NCBI RefSeq assembly: GCF_007856155.1
Contig: NZ_CP042266.1
Coordinates: 7,440,001-7,504,000, forward strand
DNA length: 64,000 bases
Direction: 5' to 3'
From: Streptomyces qinzhouensis
GTDB taxonomy: Bacteria; Actinomycetota; Actinomycetes; Streptomycetales; Streptomycetaceae
The position numbers were made by a program, and so were the translations under genes. Positions within the stretch are counted from its first letter, which is position 1. Each line of letters opens with the position of its first letter. Below the pieces are notes generated by a model, which worked only from the letters and a program-made list of their open reading frames with translations, was not told where the DNA came from and ran no database searches. Shown piece by piece: positions 1 to 9,421 of the stretch.

Positions 1-658
1 GCTGGAGTATCCCGTCACCACACTCGAACTCGACCCCGGACAGACCCTTCTGCTCTACACCGACGGACTGGTGGAACAGCCGGGCTCCGACCTCGACGAC
101 GGGATACTGCTGCTGACGGCGCTGGTGCGCGGCGGCCCCCGGGACATCCAGCACCTCGCCGACCGGCTCTGCGAAGTCGTCGACGAACGCGGCGGCGAGG
201 ACGATGTCGCTCTGTTGCTGCTGCGCCGCCGCGGCACGCTCACCCCGCGGTCCGGCGGCCGGCTCCATCAGCCCGTCGCCCAGAACGACCCGGAGGCCCT
301 GCGCTCGGTCCGCCGCATGGTCCGCTCCGCGGTCGTCGCCTGGGGCGCCGGGGAACGCGCCGACGACATCGAACTGGTCGCCGACGAGCTGACGACCAAT
401 GCCCTGATGCACACCGACGGCGGGGCCGAGGTGACCGTACGGATCCTCGCCGGCCCGCAGCGGCGGCTCCGGGTCGAGGTCGAGGACGGCTCCAGCGCAC
501 TGCCCCGGCGCCGCGAGGCGGGCGAGTCCGGGGTATCGGGCCGTGGACTCCTGCTGGTCGACCGGCTGGCGGACGCCTGGGGTGTGGAATCGCGCGGCGG
601 CGGCAAATGCGTCTGGTGCGAATTCACCATCCCGGAACGCCGCGCAGCGTCGCCCTGA
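1..658 (+). CDS. SpoIIE/PP2C phosphatase with C-terminal anti-sigma-type ATPase (3' part)
   Basis: The 5' end lies outside the window; reading starts at base 2. The first residues (LLLYTDGLVE near residue 23) match the last conserved block of PP2C/SpoIIE serine phosphatases. After a short linker comes an RsbW-like GHKL ATPase: an N-box (DELTTNALMH, around codons 130-139), then a G-box segment GRGLLLVDRLAD and the closing GGKCVWCEF. In Streptomyces such fusions dephosphorylate anti-anti-sigma proteins and can bind sigma factors or their antagonists. Any sensor domains (PAS/GAF) would be upstream and unseen. No partner STAS protein is visible downstream, so this is probably an orphan partner-switching protein. 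Confidence 0.9.
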   Translation, partial: LEYPVTTLELDPGQTLLLYTDGLVEQPGSDLDDGILLLTALVRGGPRDIQHLADRLCEVVDERGGEDDVALLLLRRRGTLTPRSGGRLHQPVAQNDPEALRSVRRMVRSAVVAWGAGERADDIELVADELTTNALMHTDGGAEVTVRILAGPQRRLRVEVEDGSSALPRRREAGESGVSGRGLLLVDRLADAWGVESRGGGKCVWCEFTIPERRAASP

Positions 659-1099
659 TCCGAACGGACCGGCCGCGCCGATCCGGCGGACCGAAGGACG
701 CGCGGGCGGGATCGCCGGCGCGGCTCCCGGGTCCGGCGGCCGGGGCCCGGGCCCCGCGAGGAGCACCCGGCGGCTCCCGCGCCGTGCCGACGGGTCCGGC
801 TGGGCCGGCCGGCGGGACGGTGGAGGTCCCGTCGGCTGATTCGGGCCGACGCGGGCTCGCCCGCGGGAGCGGTCCCGTTCCCCAGGGGTTAGGGTAACGC
901 TCCGTAGAGCGACCGTGTGTGACCGTAACCGATCGAAGACGACCGGGCCGGTCGGGACGGCGTCCCGTACCTCACGGCCTCCGGCGGCGGGTCGCCGGGC
1001 GGCCCCTGGAGAGACGGCCCACCGATCCGCCCCCGACCCCGGTCACGGCACCCGACACCGGCTCCCCGGAGCAGGGGACACCGTGAGCACGAGGACACC
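659..1099. other. intergenic region upstream of the acyltransferase
   Basis: I see no credible gene in these 440 bases. Open frames here are GC-rich shadows. The only structure noted is the dyad at 887-930. Confidence 0.6.
887..930. promoter_or_regulatory. imperfect inverted repeat, possible operator
   Basis: Half-sites GGTTAGGGTAAC (887-898) and GTGACCGTAACC (919-930) are inverted copies of each other at 10 of 12 positions, about 32 bases centre to centre (three helical turns). They lie 170 bases upstream of the acyltransferase start. A regulator binding site is inferred only from symmetry. Confidence 0.35.
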
Positions 1100-2512
1100 G
1101 TGAGCACCGAGCGACTCGCCCCACTCGACCTGGCGTTCTGGCATCTCGAATCCGCCGGGCACCCGATACACCTCGGGGCGCTCGCCCTCTTCGCCCCCGA
1201 AGCGGCGGGCCCCGCGCCCCCCGCGCACGCTCTGCTGTCGCTGCTCGCCACCCGGGCCGGCGCCGTGCGGAAGCTGCGGACCCGGGTACGGGACGTACTG
1301 CTGCCCGTCGGCGGCGCCGCCTGGACCCCCGACCGGGACTTCGACGTGACCCGGCACGTCCACCGGATCCGGCTCCCCGGGAACGCTCCCGTGGCGGCGG
1401 AGGCCGTCGCGCTCGCCGGAGAGCTGATGGAACGGCCCCTGGAGCGCGGCCGTCCGCCGTGGGAGATGTACCTCCTGACCGGCGAGGACGGCGGTCCCTT
1501 CGCCGTCCTCGTCAAGCTCCACCACGCCCTGGCCGACGGGATGCGGGCCGTCGCCATCGGGTCGGCGATCTTCGACGAGATCGCCGACCCCCGCGGGGTG
1601 CGCGCCCGGGCCAGGGCCCGGATCCGCGCGGCCGCCGCCGCCCCCGACCGGCCCTGGTTCGGCGATCCCGGGCGGCTCTTCGGCTCCGCCCGGGAAAGGA
1701 TCGACGGACTGGGCCGGGCCGTCGGCGTCGGCGCCTCCGTCGTCCTGGCCAGCCGCCTCGACCCGCGCGCCCTGCCGCCCTCGCTCGCCGCCGGGACCAG
1801 CGGCACCCGGCGGCTCGGTACGGCCGTCCTCGACGCCGAGGACATCCGCCTCGCCCGCAAAGCCTCCGGCGGCACCACGAACGACGTCCTCCTCGCGGTC
1901 GTCGCCGGGGGGCTGCGCCGCTGGCTGGCCGGGCGCGGCGAACCGCTGCCCGCGGACGGTCCGCGGGCACTGGTCCCCGTCTCCCGCCGCCGCCCCGGCG
2001 GAGGCCCGGGACCGGGAAACGACCTCTCCGCTTACCTCCTCGACCTGCCCGTCGCCGAGCCCGACCCCCGGGCCCGGCTCGCCCGGATCCGTACCGCCAT
2101 GGACCGCAACAAGGAGGCCGGTCCGCTGCGCGGCGCCGGGGCCCTGGCCGTACTCGCCGACCAGCTTCCGCCGATCGCCCACCGCTTCGGCGCACCGCTG
2201 GCGGGCGGGGCGGCCCGGATCCTCTTCGACCTGCTCGTCACCAGCGTGCCGCTGCCACGGTCGGAGCTGTCCTTCGGCAACTGCCCCCTGCGGTCCCTCT
2301 ATCCGATGGCGCCGCTCGCCCGGGGCCAGTCGCTGGCCGTGGCCCTCACCTCCTACGGAGGACGGATCCACGTCGGGCTGGTGGCCGACGGAGCGGCGGT
2401 ACCGGACGTCGGTCTGCTGGCCCGGGCGATGGCCGAGGAGCTGACGGAACTGGCGGCCCTCGCCGCGCCGGACCGACCCACCCATGGCGCGGACGGCGCG
2501 GCCGGCCGGTGA
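1100..2512 (+). CDS. WS/DGAT-family acyltransferase
   Basis: Wax ester synthase / acyl-CoA:diacylglycerol acyltransferase family, 470 residues, the usual length. It should transfer acyl groups from acyl-CoA to diacylglycerol or fatty alcohols, making storage lipid at the membrane surface. The catalytic motif HHxxxDG is intact as HHALADG at residues 141-147, and the N-terminal MSTERLAPLDLAFWHLE block is typical. The GTG at 1100 is preceded by GAGGA with 4-5 bases spacing; a GTG at 1083 is out of frame. The glycosylase gene follows 37 bases downstream on the same strand, so the two may be cotranscribed without being functionally linked. Substrate preference cannot be read from the sequence. Confidence 0.9.
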   Translation: MSTERLAPLDLAFWHLESAGHPIHLGALALFAPEAAGPAPPAHALLSLLATRAGAVRKLRTRVRDVLLPVGGAAWTPDRDFDVTRHVHRIRLPGNAPVAAEAVALAGELMERPLERGRPPWEMYLLTGEDGGPFAVLVKLHHALADGMRAVAIGSAIFDEIADPRGVRARARARIRAAAAAPDRPWFGDPGRLFGSARERIDGLGRAVGVGASVVLASRLDPRALPPSLAAGTSGTRRLGTAVLDAEDIRLARKASGGTTNDVLLAVVAGGLRRWLAGRGEPLPADGPRALVPVSRRRPGGGPGPGNDLSAYLLDLPVAEPDPRARLARIRTAMDRNKEAGPLRGAGALAVLADQLPPIAHRFGAPLAGGAARILFDLLVTSVPLPRSELSFGNCPLRSLYPMAPLARGQSLAVALTSYGGRIHVGLVADGAAVPDVGLLARAMAEELTELAALAAPDRPTHGADGAAGR

Positions 2513-2549
2513 ACCTGCGCCGGCGCCGGGGCTGCGGCACTCTGGTTCC

Positions 2550-3410
2550 ATGCCCGAACTGCCCGAAGTGGAATCTCTGCGAGGCTTCCTCGAACAACGG
2601 CTGACGGGCCTGCGCATCGCCCGGGTACTGCCGCTGTCCATCAGCGTCCTCAAAACCTACGATCCGCCGCTGAGCGCCGTCGAGGGGGCCGTGGTCACCG
2701 CCGTCGGCCGGTACGGCAAATGGCTCGGCATCGGCGCCGGCGGGCTCCATCTCGTCTTCCATCTCGCCCGCGCGGGCTGGCTGCGCTGGTACGACGAACT
2801 GCCCGCGGCGCCCCCGCGCCCCGGAAAGGGCCCGTCGGCGCTGCGGATCGCCCTCGCGTCCGGAGCCGGCTTCGATCTCACCGAAGCGGGCACCACCAAA
2901 CGGCTCGCCGTCCATCTCGTACCGGACCCGGCGGAGGTCCCGGCGATCGCCCGGCTCGGCCCCGACCCGCTCGCCGAAGGCTTCGACCGGGACGCCTTCG
3001 CCGCCGTACTCGCGGGCGAGAGCCGCCGGATCAAAGGCGCCCTGCGCGATCAGAGCCTGATCGCGGGCATCGGCAACGCCTACAGCGACGAGATCCTGCA
3101 CGCCGCGCGGATGTCCCCGTACAAACAGGTCCGGCAGCTCGACGAGGACGAGACCACCCGGCTGTACGAGGCGCTGCGCACCACCCTCGGCGAAGCGGTC
3201 GCCCGGGCGCGGAGCGTCGCCGCGGCCGGCCTCAAGGCCGAGAAGAAGAGCGGACTGCGGGTCCACGGGCGGACCGGCGAGCCCTGTCCGGTATGCGGCG
3301 ATACCATCCGGGAGGTGTCCTTCAGCGATTCGTCGCTCCAGTACTGCCCCACCTGCCAGACGGGCGGCCGCCCGCTCGCCGACCGCCGGATGTCACGCCT
3401 GCTGAAGTAG
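2550..3410 (+). CDS. Fpg/Nei-family DNA glycosylase/AP lyase
   Basis: Base-excision repair enzyme of 286 residues that removes oxidised bases and nicks the strand. The start was placed at ATG 2550 because the family needs Pro2/Glu3 at the mature N-terminus and the protein then begins MPELPEVE; frames starting further upstream would bury the catalytic Pro. The helix-two-turn-helix block (KGALRDQSLIAGIGNAYSDE) and a C-terminal four-Cys zinc finger (CPVCG...CPTC) are both present. Fpg and Nei members cannot be told apart securely here; Streptomyces genomes carry several paralogues, and this one is not beside polA or coaD, so I do not assign mutM. Confidence 0.92.
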   Translation: MPELPEVESLRGFLEQRLTGLRIARVLPLSISVLKTYDPPLSAVEGAVVTAVGRYGKWLGIGAGGLHLVFHLARAGWLRWYDELPAAPPRPGKGPSALRIALASGAGFDLTEAGTTKRLAVHLVPDPAEVPAIARLGPDPLAEGFDRDAFAAVLAGESRRIKGALRDQSLIAGIGNAYSDEILHAARMSPYKQVRQLDEDETTRLYEALRTTLGEAVARARSVAAAGLKAEKKSGLRVHGRTGEPCPVCGDTIREVSFSDSSLQYCPTCQTGGRPLADRRMSRLLK

Positions 3411-3519
3411 GAACGCCCCGGCCACCGCGCCGTAGCCGGGGGAGGCCCAGCGAGCCCGGCGGGATCCGAAAGAGAGGCCCTGCCGGAGGCCCTGAGGGAC
3501 AGCCCTTAAACTCCGCATC

Positions 3520-4335
3520 ATGCTGCGTGCCCTCGCCGTCGACGACGAACGCCCCGCGCTGGAGGAACTCCTCTATCTGCTCCGCTCCGACCACCGGATC
3601 ACCAGTGCCGAAGGCGCCACCGATGCCACCGGCGCGCTGCGCCGGATCGCCGCCGCCCTGGACCCCGAGCCCGACGGCGAGGGCGGCGGACTGGATGTCG
3701 TCTTCCTCGATATCCATATGGCCGGACTCACCGGACTCGATGTGGCCAGGGTCCTGGCCCGCTTCGCCCGCCCGCCGCTGATCGTCTTCGTCACCGCGCA
3801 CGAGGGCTTCGCGGTCCAGGCGTTCGACCTGAAGGCCGTCGACTACGTGCTCAAGCCGGTGCGCCGGGAGCGGCTCGCCGAGGCCGTCCGCAGGGTCTGC
3901 GACCAGGTCCGTACCGCCCGCGACAGCCGCCCCCCGGAGGGCGCCCCGGGCGGCACCCCCCACGGGGCGGCGCCCGTCGCACCCGGGCCGGTACAGAGCA
4001 GCGCCGCGCAGATCCCCGTCGAACTCGGCGGTGTCACCCGTTTCATCCCGATCGACTCCATCGCCTATGTCGAGGCCCAGGGGGACTACGCCCGGCTGCA
4101 CACCGCCGACGGAAGCCATCTCGTCCGCGTCCCGCTGTCCGCCCTGGAGGAGCGGTGGGCGGTCCACGGCTTCGTCCGGATCCACCGCAGCCATCTCGTC
4201 GCACTGGCCCGCATCGACGAACTGCGCCTCGACGCCGGAGCCACCACCGTCCGGGTCGGTACGGCCGAACTGGCCGTGAGCCGGCGCCACGCCCGCCAAC
4301 TGCGCGATCTGCTGATGCGCCACGCCGGCGGCTGA
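3520..4335 (+). CDS. LytTR-family response regulator
   Basis: 271 residues. The N-terminal receiver domain has the acidic pair DD near residues 8-9, the phospho-acceptor Asp64 in VFLDIHM, and the Lys of YVLKPV. A proline/glycine-rich linker leads to a LytTR DNA-binding domain (about 165-271) with the typical FIPIDSIAYVEAQGDYARLHT and FVRIHRSHLV blocks. LytTR proteins usually pair with 5TM or GAF-type LytS kinases; the kinase at 7319-8536 is the evident partner, with a transporter between them. The likely target is the transporter promoter. A separate promoter is possible because 212 bases separate it from the next gene. Confidence 0.93.
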   Translation: MLRALAVDDERPALEELLYLLRSDHRITSAEGATDATGALRRIAAALDPEPDGEGGGLDVVFLDIHMAGLTGLDVARVLARFARPPLIVFVTAHEGFAVQAFDLKAVDYVLKPVRRERLAEAVRRVCDQVRTARDSRPPEGAPGGTPHGAAPVAPGPVQSSAAQIPVELGGVTRFIPIDSIAYVEAQGDYARLHTADGSHLVRVPLSALEERWAVHGFVRIHRSHLVALARIDELRLDAGATTVRVGTAELAVSRRHARQLRDLLMRHAGG

Positions 4336-4547
4336 CGCGACCGCGCCAGCCCACCGGCGGGACGCGGCCCGCCGTACCCACGGCGCAGGCGGCCCGGGGG
4401 CGACCGTTCGGCCGTCGGGGCGACCGTTCGTCGCCGCCCGGCGGCCGTCCGCCGCCCCGCCGCCTCCGCCCACCGAGCGGTTCCGCCACCGCCCGTACCG
4501 CTCCCGCCCCGGGCTCTAGCATGATCGGTGGGGAGCGAAGGGATCTG

Positions 4548-4817
4548 ATGTCCGACATCGAAGCGCTGCTGGCGGAGCTCCGGAACCTGCCGGACGCCCC
4601 GGCCTCCAGCGCCCATGAGCTACAGGCGCTGCTCGGCACCGTGAAGAGCGCCGCCGGGCGGTGGGCCGATGTGCTCTACGCCGTTCAGGAGTCGGCACAC
4701 GGTCTGGTCGGCCCGCGCGCCGAGGCCGCCCTCGCGGTCGCCTTCCGCCGGGCCGAGGAGTCGTACGTCGAGCTGGAGATCGCGCTGAGGGACCTCGGCC
4801 CCGGCCCGTCGCGCTGA
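4548..4817 (+). CDS. conserved small protein, function unknown
   Basis: 89 residues, acidic and mostly helical by composition, no signal peptide or membrane segment. I do not recognise a domain. ATG 4548 is chosen because GGGAGCGAAGGGA lies just upstream; an in-frame ATG at 4521 would add nine residues containing that ribosome-binding site. It sits between the LytTR regulator and the DUF485-like gene in the same orientation and may belong to the same transcription unit. Confidence 0.65.
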   Translation: MSDIEALLAELRNLPDAPASSAHELQALLGTVKSAAGRWADVLYAVQESAHGLVGPRAEAALAVAFRRAEESYVELEIALRDLGPGPSR

Positions 4818-4989
4818 CCGTCCGCCGGGCACCGCCCGGGACACCGGCAGCGGCCCCGCCGTCGGCTACCGCGGGTGAAACCATCCTGCGTAGACTCCCG
4901 TTGCCGTACGTCCGCGGCGGCCCCGGCCGTACGGCTGTAGCACCCCCCGGCCGACCGGGACCGCGGCCCGACCGAGAGAGCAGGGGACG

Positions 4990-5370
4990 ATGCCGGGAGA
5001 CCAGCGGCCCCGCCGCGAGGTGGTGACCGGAGTGCCCCGGGCCGGCCGCCGGGCCCCCAGGCATGCTCCGGCCCGTTCCGAGGTCACCGAGCAGACGGCC
5101 CTCGGCGCCACCTACGTCCGCTCCCTGATGCGCAGCCAACTGCGCACCGCCCTGCACACCGTGGGGACCCTCGCGCTCCTCGTCGGCACCCTGCCACTCC
5201 TGTTCGCGCTCCCCTCCGCCTTCCACGGCGGCGCGCCGTCCCCGCAGCCCTTCGTCTGGGCCGTGCTCGGCTTCGGCGTCCATCCGGTGATGTGGCTGAC
5301 GGCGCGCTGGTACGTGCGCCGCGCCGAGCGCAACGAAAGCGACTTCCGCCGGCTCCTCGAAGGCCGCTGA
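4990..5370 (+). CDS. DUF485-like small membrane protein beside a symporter
   Basis: 126 residues with a basic, proline-rich cytoplasmic N-terminus and two membrane spans (about 56-75 and 88-105), ending in a charged WYVRRAERNESDFRRLLE helix. Size, topology and position directly upstream of a sodium:solute symporter fit the DUF485 family, whose members accompany acetate/cation symporters of the ActP type; the match to the family is from general pattern rather than a strong motif. It starts at ATG 4990 and is followed 200 bases later by the symporter. It is presumably a partner or assembly factor of that transporter. Confidence 0.75.
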   Translation: MPGDQRPRREVVTGVPRAGRRAPRHAPARSEVTEQTALGATYVRSLMRSQLRTALHTVGTLALLVGTLPLLFALPSAFHGGAPSPQPFVWAVLGFGVHPVMWLTARWYVRRAERNESDFRRLLEGR

Positions 5371-5570
5371 CCGGTGGGGACCTCACTGCCCGCCGGTATA
5401 TCCGGCCCGCCGCCCGCGCCGCGCGGCGCCGCTCACGCCCCGGCCCGCCGTACCTCCGTCGCCGCGCCCGGCGCCCGGCACCGTATCCCCGTCGCCGCCC
5501 GGCGGTGCGCGGGAGCACCCCGCCGAGGCCGACCGGACGACCGCGCCGAAGCGCGTCCGCGGCGGTCCCG

Positions 5571-7322
5571 GTGAACCAGACCTACGCGGTGACCGCGGTG
5601 ACCGTCGTCGTCGTGGCCACCGTCCTCATCGGCGGGCTCGGGCTGCGGATCTCCCGTACCACCTCCGACTTCTATGTCGCGTCCCGCACCGCCGGGCCCC
5701 GGCTCAACGCCGCCGCCATCAGCGGCGAGTACCTCTCCGCCGCCTCCTTCCTCGGCATCGCCGGTCTGGTCCTCCTCCAGGGGCCGGAGATGCTCTGGTA
5801 CCCGGTCGGCTACACCGCCGGATACCTCGTCCTGCTGGCGCTGGTCGCCGCCCCGCTGCGGCGCTCCGGCGCGTACACGCTCTCCGACTTCGCCGAAGCC
5901 CGGCTGGAGTCCGCCGCCGTGCGCAGACTGGCGTCCCTCTTCGTCGTCGGCATCGGCTGGCTGTATCTGCTGCCCCAGCTCCAGGGCGCGGGCCTCACCC
6001 TGGAGATCCTCACCGGGGCCCCCAACTGGGTCGGCGGGGTCGTGGTGGCCGTCGTCGTCACCGGAGCGGTCGCCGCGGGCGGAATGCGGAGCATCACCTT
6101 CGTCCAGGCGTTCCAGTACTGGCTCAAACTGACCGCGCTGCTGGTGCCCGCGCTCTTCCTGGCCGCCGCCTGGGCCGCCGACGACGCCCCCCGGGCCCGT
6201 TTCGACGCCCCCGCCGTCCTGCGCGAACACACCACCGTGACCGTCGATTCCACCGTACGGATCGAACTCGCCGGGCCTTTGACACTGACCGTCGACGGCA
6301 CGGTCGACGGCATCCACCACGACCACGGCACCGTCACCCTCGGCGAAGGCGCCCACCGGATCGACGCCGGAACCCGCATCGGACTGCCCGCGGGCGCCGA
6401 AGTGCCCGAGCGGGTGACCTCCGAAGCCGATCCGTCGAGCTGGTCGCAGCCGCTGTCCGGCGGCCGGGACGGATCCCATCTGTACGCCACCTACGGGCTC
6501 ATCCTGGCCACCTTCCTCGGCACCATGGGTTTGCCGCATGTCGCCGTCCGCTTCTACACCAGCCCCGACGGCCGGGCCGCCCGCCGTACCACCCTCGTCG
6601 TCCTGGGACTGGTCGGCGCGTTCTATCTGCTGCCGCCCGTCTACGGCGCCCTGGGCCGGATCTACGCCCCCGAACTCGCCCTCACCGGCGCCGCGGACGC
6701 CGCCGTGCTGATCCTGCCGGAGCGGGTACTCGGCGGGGTCGCGGGCGATCTGCTGGGCGCGCTGCTCGCGGGCGGCGCGTTCGCCGCGTTCCTGTCCACC
6801 GCGTCCGGGCTGACGATGGCGGTCGCCGGAGTGATCTCCCAGGATGTGCTGCCGCCGCGCGGTGTGCGCTGGTTCCGGCTGGCGGCCCTGCTCGCCGTGG
6901 TGGTTCCGCTGGCCGCCAGCACCGTCGCCACGAACGTGCCCGTCGCCGACGCCGTCGGACTGGCCTTCGCGGTCTCCGCCTCCTCCTTCTGCCCGCTGCT
7001 GGTCCTCGGTATCTGGTGGCGCCGGCTCACTCCGCCCGGGGCCGCCGCCGGACTCGTCGTCGGCGGTGGTTCGGCCCTCGCCGCCGTCATGGCCACCCGC
7101 GCCGGGCTCGCCCCCGAGGGCTGGACGTACGCCCTGATGGCCTGGCCCGCGGTCTGGTCGGTGCCACTGGGCTTCCTCACCATGGTCCTGGTGTCCCTGG
7201 CCACCCCCCGCCATATACCCCCGTCGACCACCGCGACCCTGGCCCGGCTCCATCTGCCGGAGGACCTCGCGGGCGGCCCCGGGCAGTCCGAAGACCCCCC
7301 GGGGCGAGGAGGAACGCGATGA
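5571..7322 (+). CDS. sodium:solute symporter (SSS family, ActP-like)
   Basis: 583 residues with 12-13 hydrophobic segments. The opening membrane helix followed by TSDFYVASRTAG and AAAISGEYLSAASFLGIAG is the SSS family signature region. An approximately 110-residue polar insertion (roughly residues 203-310, rich in Thr, Asp and His) makes a large extracytoplasmic loop, as in actinobacterial 'cation acetate symporter' proteins. The expected substrate is a short monocarboxylate such as acetate or pyruvate, but this is inference. GTG 5571 was chosen because upstream in-frame codons are an Arg/Pro-rich shadow. The stop overlaps the start of the kinase by four bases (ATGA), so transporter and sensor are translationally coupled. 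Confidence 0.88.
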   Translation: MNQTYAVTAVTVVVVATVLIGGLGLRISRTTSDFYVASRTAGPRLNAAAISGEYLSAASFLGIAGLVLLQGPEMLWYPVGYTAGYLVLLALVAAPLRRSGAYTLSDFAEARLESAAVRRLASLFVVGIGWLYLLPQLQGAGLTLEILTGAPNWVGGVVVAVVVTGAVAAGGMRSITFVQAFQYWLKLTALLVPALFLAAAWAADDAPRARFDAPAVLREHTTVTVDSTVRIELAGPLTLTVDGTVDGIHHDHGTVTLGEGAHRIDAGTRIGLPAGAEVPERVTSEADPSSWSQPLSGGRDGSHLYATYGLILATFLGTMGLPHVAVRFYTSPDGRAARRTTLVVLGLVGAFYLLPPVYGALGRIYAPELALTGAADAAVLILPERVLGGVAGDLLGALLAGGAFAAFLSTASGLTMAVAGVISQDVLPPRGVRWFRLAALLAVVVPLAASTVATNVPVADAVGLAFAVSASSFCPLLVLGIWWRRLTPPGAAAGLVVGGGSALAAVMATRAGLAPEGWTYALMAWPAVWSVPLGFLTMVLVSLATPRHIPPSTTATLARLHLPEDLAGGPGQSEDPPGRGGTR

Positions 7323-8536
7323 CCGGTACGGGAATGGCCGCCCTGGCCGCCGCCGGGGCGGTCCTGCTGGCCGCCGGGATCGTCCTCGGACGGCTCACCG
7401 CCCACCGCGGCGACCCTGTCGACCTGGACCTCGGCACCCCGGTGGAGCGCGCCACCTTCCACACCCTGCACACCGCTTCCCTGGCCGCGCCGCCGCTGCG
7501 GGCCGGACTCACCGAGGACACCGCCCGCAAGGCCGCCCGCCGGCTCCGCTCCCTGCTGGGTACCGAGGCGCTCTGCCTCACCGACCGGGAGCGCGTGCTC
7601 GCCTGGGACGGACCCGGTGCCGACCACCACGAGCGCCGGGTGATGGCCCGGGTCGCCGAAGTCCTGGAATCCGGCCGCGGTACGACGGTGGAGACCCGCT
7701 GCGAGCGACTGGAATGCCCGCTGCGCTGGGCGGTCATCGCCCCGCTGACCGGTGAGGACGGAGTTCTGGGCACCCTGGTCGCCTATGGGTCGAGGGAGTC
7801 CGCGGTTCTGGTGCGGGCCGCTACCGAGGTCGCCCGCTGGGTCTCCGTACAACTCGAACTCGCCGAACTCGACCGCTCCCGCACCCGGCTCATCGAGGCC
7901 GAGATCCGGGCCCTGCGCGCCCAGATATCCCCCCATTTCGTCTTCAACTCCCTGGCCGCGATCGCGTCCTTCGTCCGCACCGACCCGGAGCGCGCCAGGG
8001 AACTGCTGCTGGAGTTCGCCGACTTCACCCGTTACTCCTTCCGGCGGCACGGGGAGTTCACCCACCTCGCGGACGAACTGCGCTCCATCGAGCAGTATCT
8101 GGCGCTGGCCGGGGCCAGGTTCGGGGACCGGCTGAAGGTGACGCTCCAGGTGGCGCCCGAGGTGCTGCCGGTCACACTGCCGTTCCTCTGTCTCCAGCCC
8201 CTGGTGGAGAACGCGGTGAAGCACGGTCTGGAGGACACCACCGGTGAGCGCCGGATCACCATCGCCGCCCGGGACGCGGGCGCGGAGGCGCTGGTGACCG
8301 TGGAGGACGACGGGGTGGGCATGGACCCGGCGGAGCTGCGCGGGATCCTCGCGGGCGAGCGGCCGGCGTCGTCCGGTATCGGGCTGTCGAACGTCGACGA
8401 ACGGCTGCGCCAGGTGTACGGGGACGAACACGGGCTGGTCATCGAGACGGGGGTGGGGGCGGGGATGAAGGTCACCGTCCGGATCCCCAAGTACCGGGCC
8501 GGGGTGCACTCGTCACCGGGGCGGCGTCCCCGGTAA
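7319..8536 (+). CDS. LytS-type sensor histidine kinase
   Basis: 405 residues. One N-terminal membrane helix (about 5-24), then a GAF-like region (about 45-175) and a His_kinase domain with the phospho-acceptor His206 in AQISPHFVFNSL. The ATPase has the N-box LVENAVKHGLED and G-boxes DDGVGMD and GIGLSNVDERL. Unlike BtsS/LytS it lacks a multi-span input domain, so signal reception may come through the adjacent symporter or a cytoplasmic ligand. It overlaps the symporter stop by four bases. Its natural partner is the LytTR regulator at 3520-4335, at the other end of the cluster. Confidence 0.9.
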   Translation: MTGTGMAALAAAGAVLLAAGIVLGRLTAHRGDPVDLDLGTPVERATFHTLHTASLAAPPLRAGLTEDTARKAARRLRSLLGTEALCLTDRERVLAWDGPGADHHERRVMARVAEVLESGRGTTVETRCERLECPLRWAVIAPLTGEDGVLGTLVAYGSRESAVLVRAATEVARWVSVQLELAELDRSRTRLIEAEIRALRAQISPHFVFNSLAAIASFVRTDPERARELLLEFADFTRYSFRRHGEFTHLADELRSIEQYLALAGARFGDRLKVTLQVAPEVLPVTLPFLCLQPLVENAVKHGLEDTTGERRITIAARDAGAEALVTVEDDGVGMDPAELRGILAGERPASSGIGLSNVDERLRQVYGDEHGLVIETGVGAGMKVTVRIPKYRAGVHSSPGRRPR

Positions 8537-8584
8537 CCCGGTCGCACCGTCGGAGCCGATCCGATCCGATCCGGTCCCGGCCCT

Positions 8585-8633
8585 GGCGGATCCGGCCCCG
8601 TCCCGGCCCGGCGGATCCCGTCCCGTCCCGGCC
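8585..8633. repeat. two tandem 25-base GC-rich units between convergent genes
   Basis: GGCGGATCC-starting units at 8585 and 8610 follow one another with a 25-base period and a few mismatches, just after a short GATCC run. They fill the 103-base gap between the convergently transcribed kinase and the next gene. No clear terminator hairpin was found. Confidence 0.4.
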
Positions 8634-8639
8634 GGACCG

Positions 8640-9161
8640 TCAGAAGAGGTGGATCGCCAGATGCCCGAGCGGTAGCCCGAGCTGCCAGGCCGGGGTCCAC
8701 ACCCGGGTCTGCTCGTCGACGGCGCCCGCCCGGCTCCCACCCTGATGGCGCACCACATCGTCGCCGAGGTCCGTGGTCAGCAGCTCCGTCCGGCTGAGCC
8801 AATGCCACGACTCCCGCGCCAGCAGCAGATCGGGCCCCGGGTCGCTGCCGAGCGATCTGGCCCGCTCCTCGCGCTCCGCGAGCCCGCGCCCCACCCACTC
8901 CGGCCACGGATGCCCGTAGGCGGTGCGGTTCAGCCACTCCTCGATGCTGGCCACCGCGTGCGCCCCGGCCAGTTCGCCGGAGCCGTCGCAGAGGTAGATG
9001 GTCAGGGCCAGTGTCTCGCGGCCCGCGCGGTACTCCAGCGAGCCGCCGTCGACGAGGGCGCCGGTGCGCAGCATCTCGTCGGCGATGTACTCGGCGCAGA
9101 ACCACGCCATGGGTACGTCGGGGGTCTCTCCACCGGTGTCGTTCGTACTCTCGGTCTGCAC
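8640..9161 (-). CDS. conserved hypothetical protein
   Basis: 173 residues, soluble and acidic. Notable segments are MAWFCAEYIADEMLRTGALVDG near the start and a Trp-rich C-terminal half ending HLAIHLF. I do not recognise the family. GTG 9161 is preferred because GGTGGGAGC lies upstream on the coding strand; GTG 9170 is an alternative. The much longer open frame continuing upstream on this strand is an artefact of GC bias and overlaps the sigma factor and CapA genes. Confidence 0.65.
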   Translation of the reverse strand: MQTESTNDTGGETPDVPMAWFCAEYIADEMLRTGALVDGGSLEYRAGRETLALTIYLCDGSGELAGAHAVASIEEWLNRTAYGHPWPEWVGRGLAEREERARSLGSDPGPDLLLARESWHWLSRTELLTTDLGDDVVRHQGGSRAGAVDEQTRVWTPAWQLGLPLGHLAIHLF

Positions 9162-9421
9162 CGCTCCCACCTTCTTCCGGACGACACGGTGTCGGTGTCG
9201 GTTCGGAGACGAGCCTCCACCGAGTGACACGGCCCGCGGCGCGTCTTTGCTCAACTTCACCGTGACGTTTGGCACTCCGGTGTCCAAGTGCCGTGGCCAC
9301 AGGGGGGAAAGAGGTGTGCGGGGCGGCCGGTGCCCACGTGATAGGGACGGTGGAGCGGGCACGGCGCCCGGCGGACGGCCGCCCGGCGGATGGGCGACCG
9401 GCGGACCGGGGGCGCGGGATC

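Noticed and set aside
1043..2653. Minus-strand 536-codon frame opposite the acyltransferase
   Set aside because: Gly/Arg/Glu-rich shadow of the GC3-biased acyltransferase gene with no domain resemblance.
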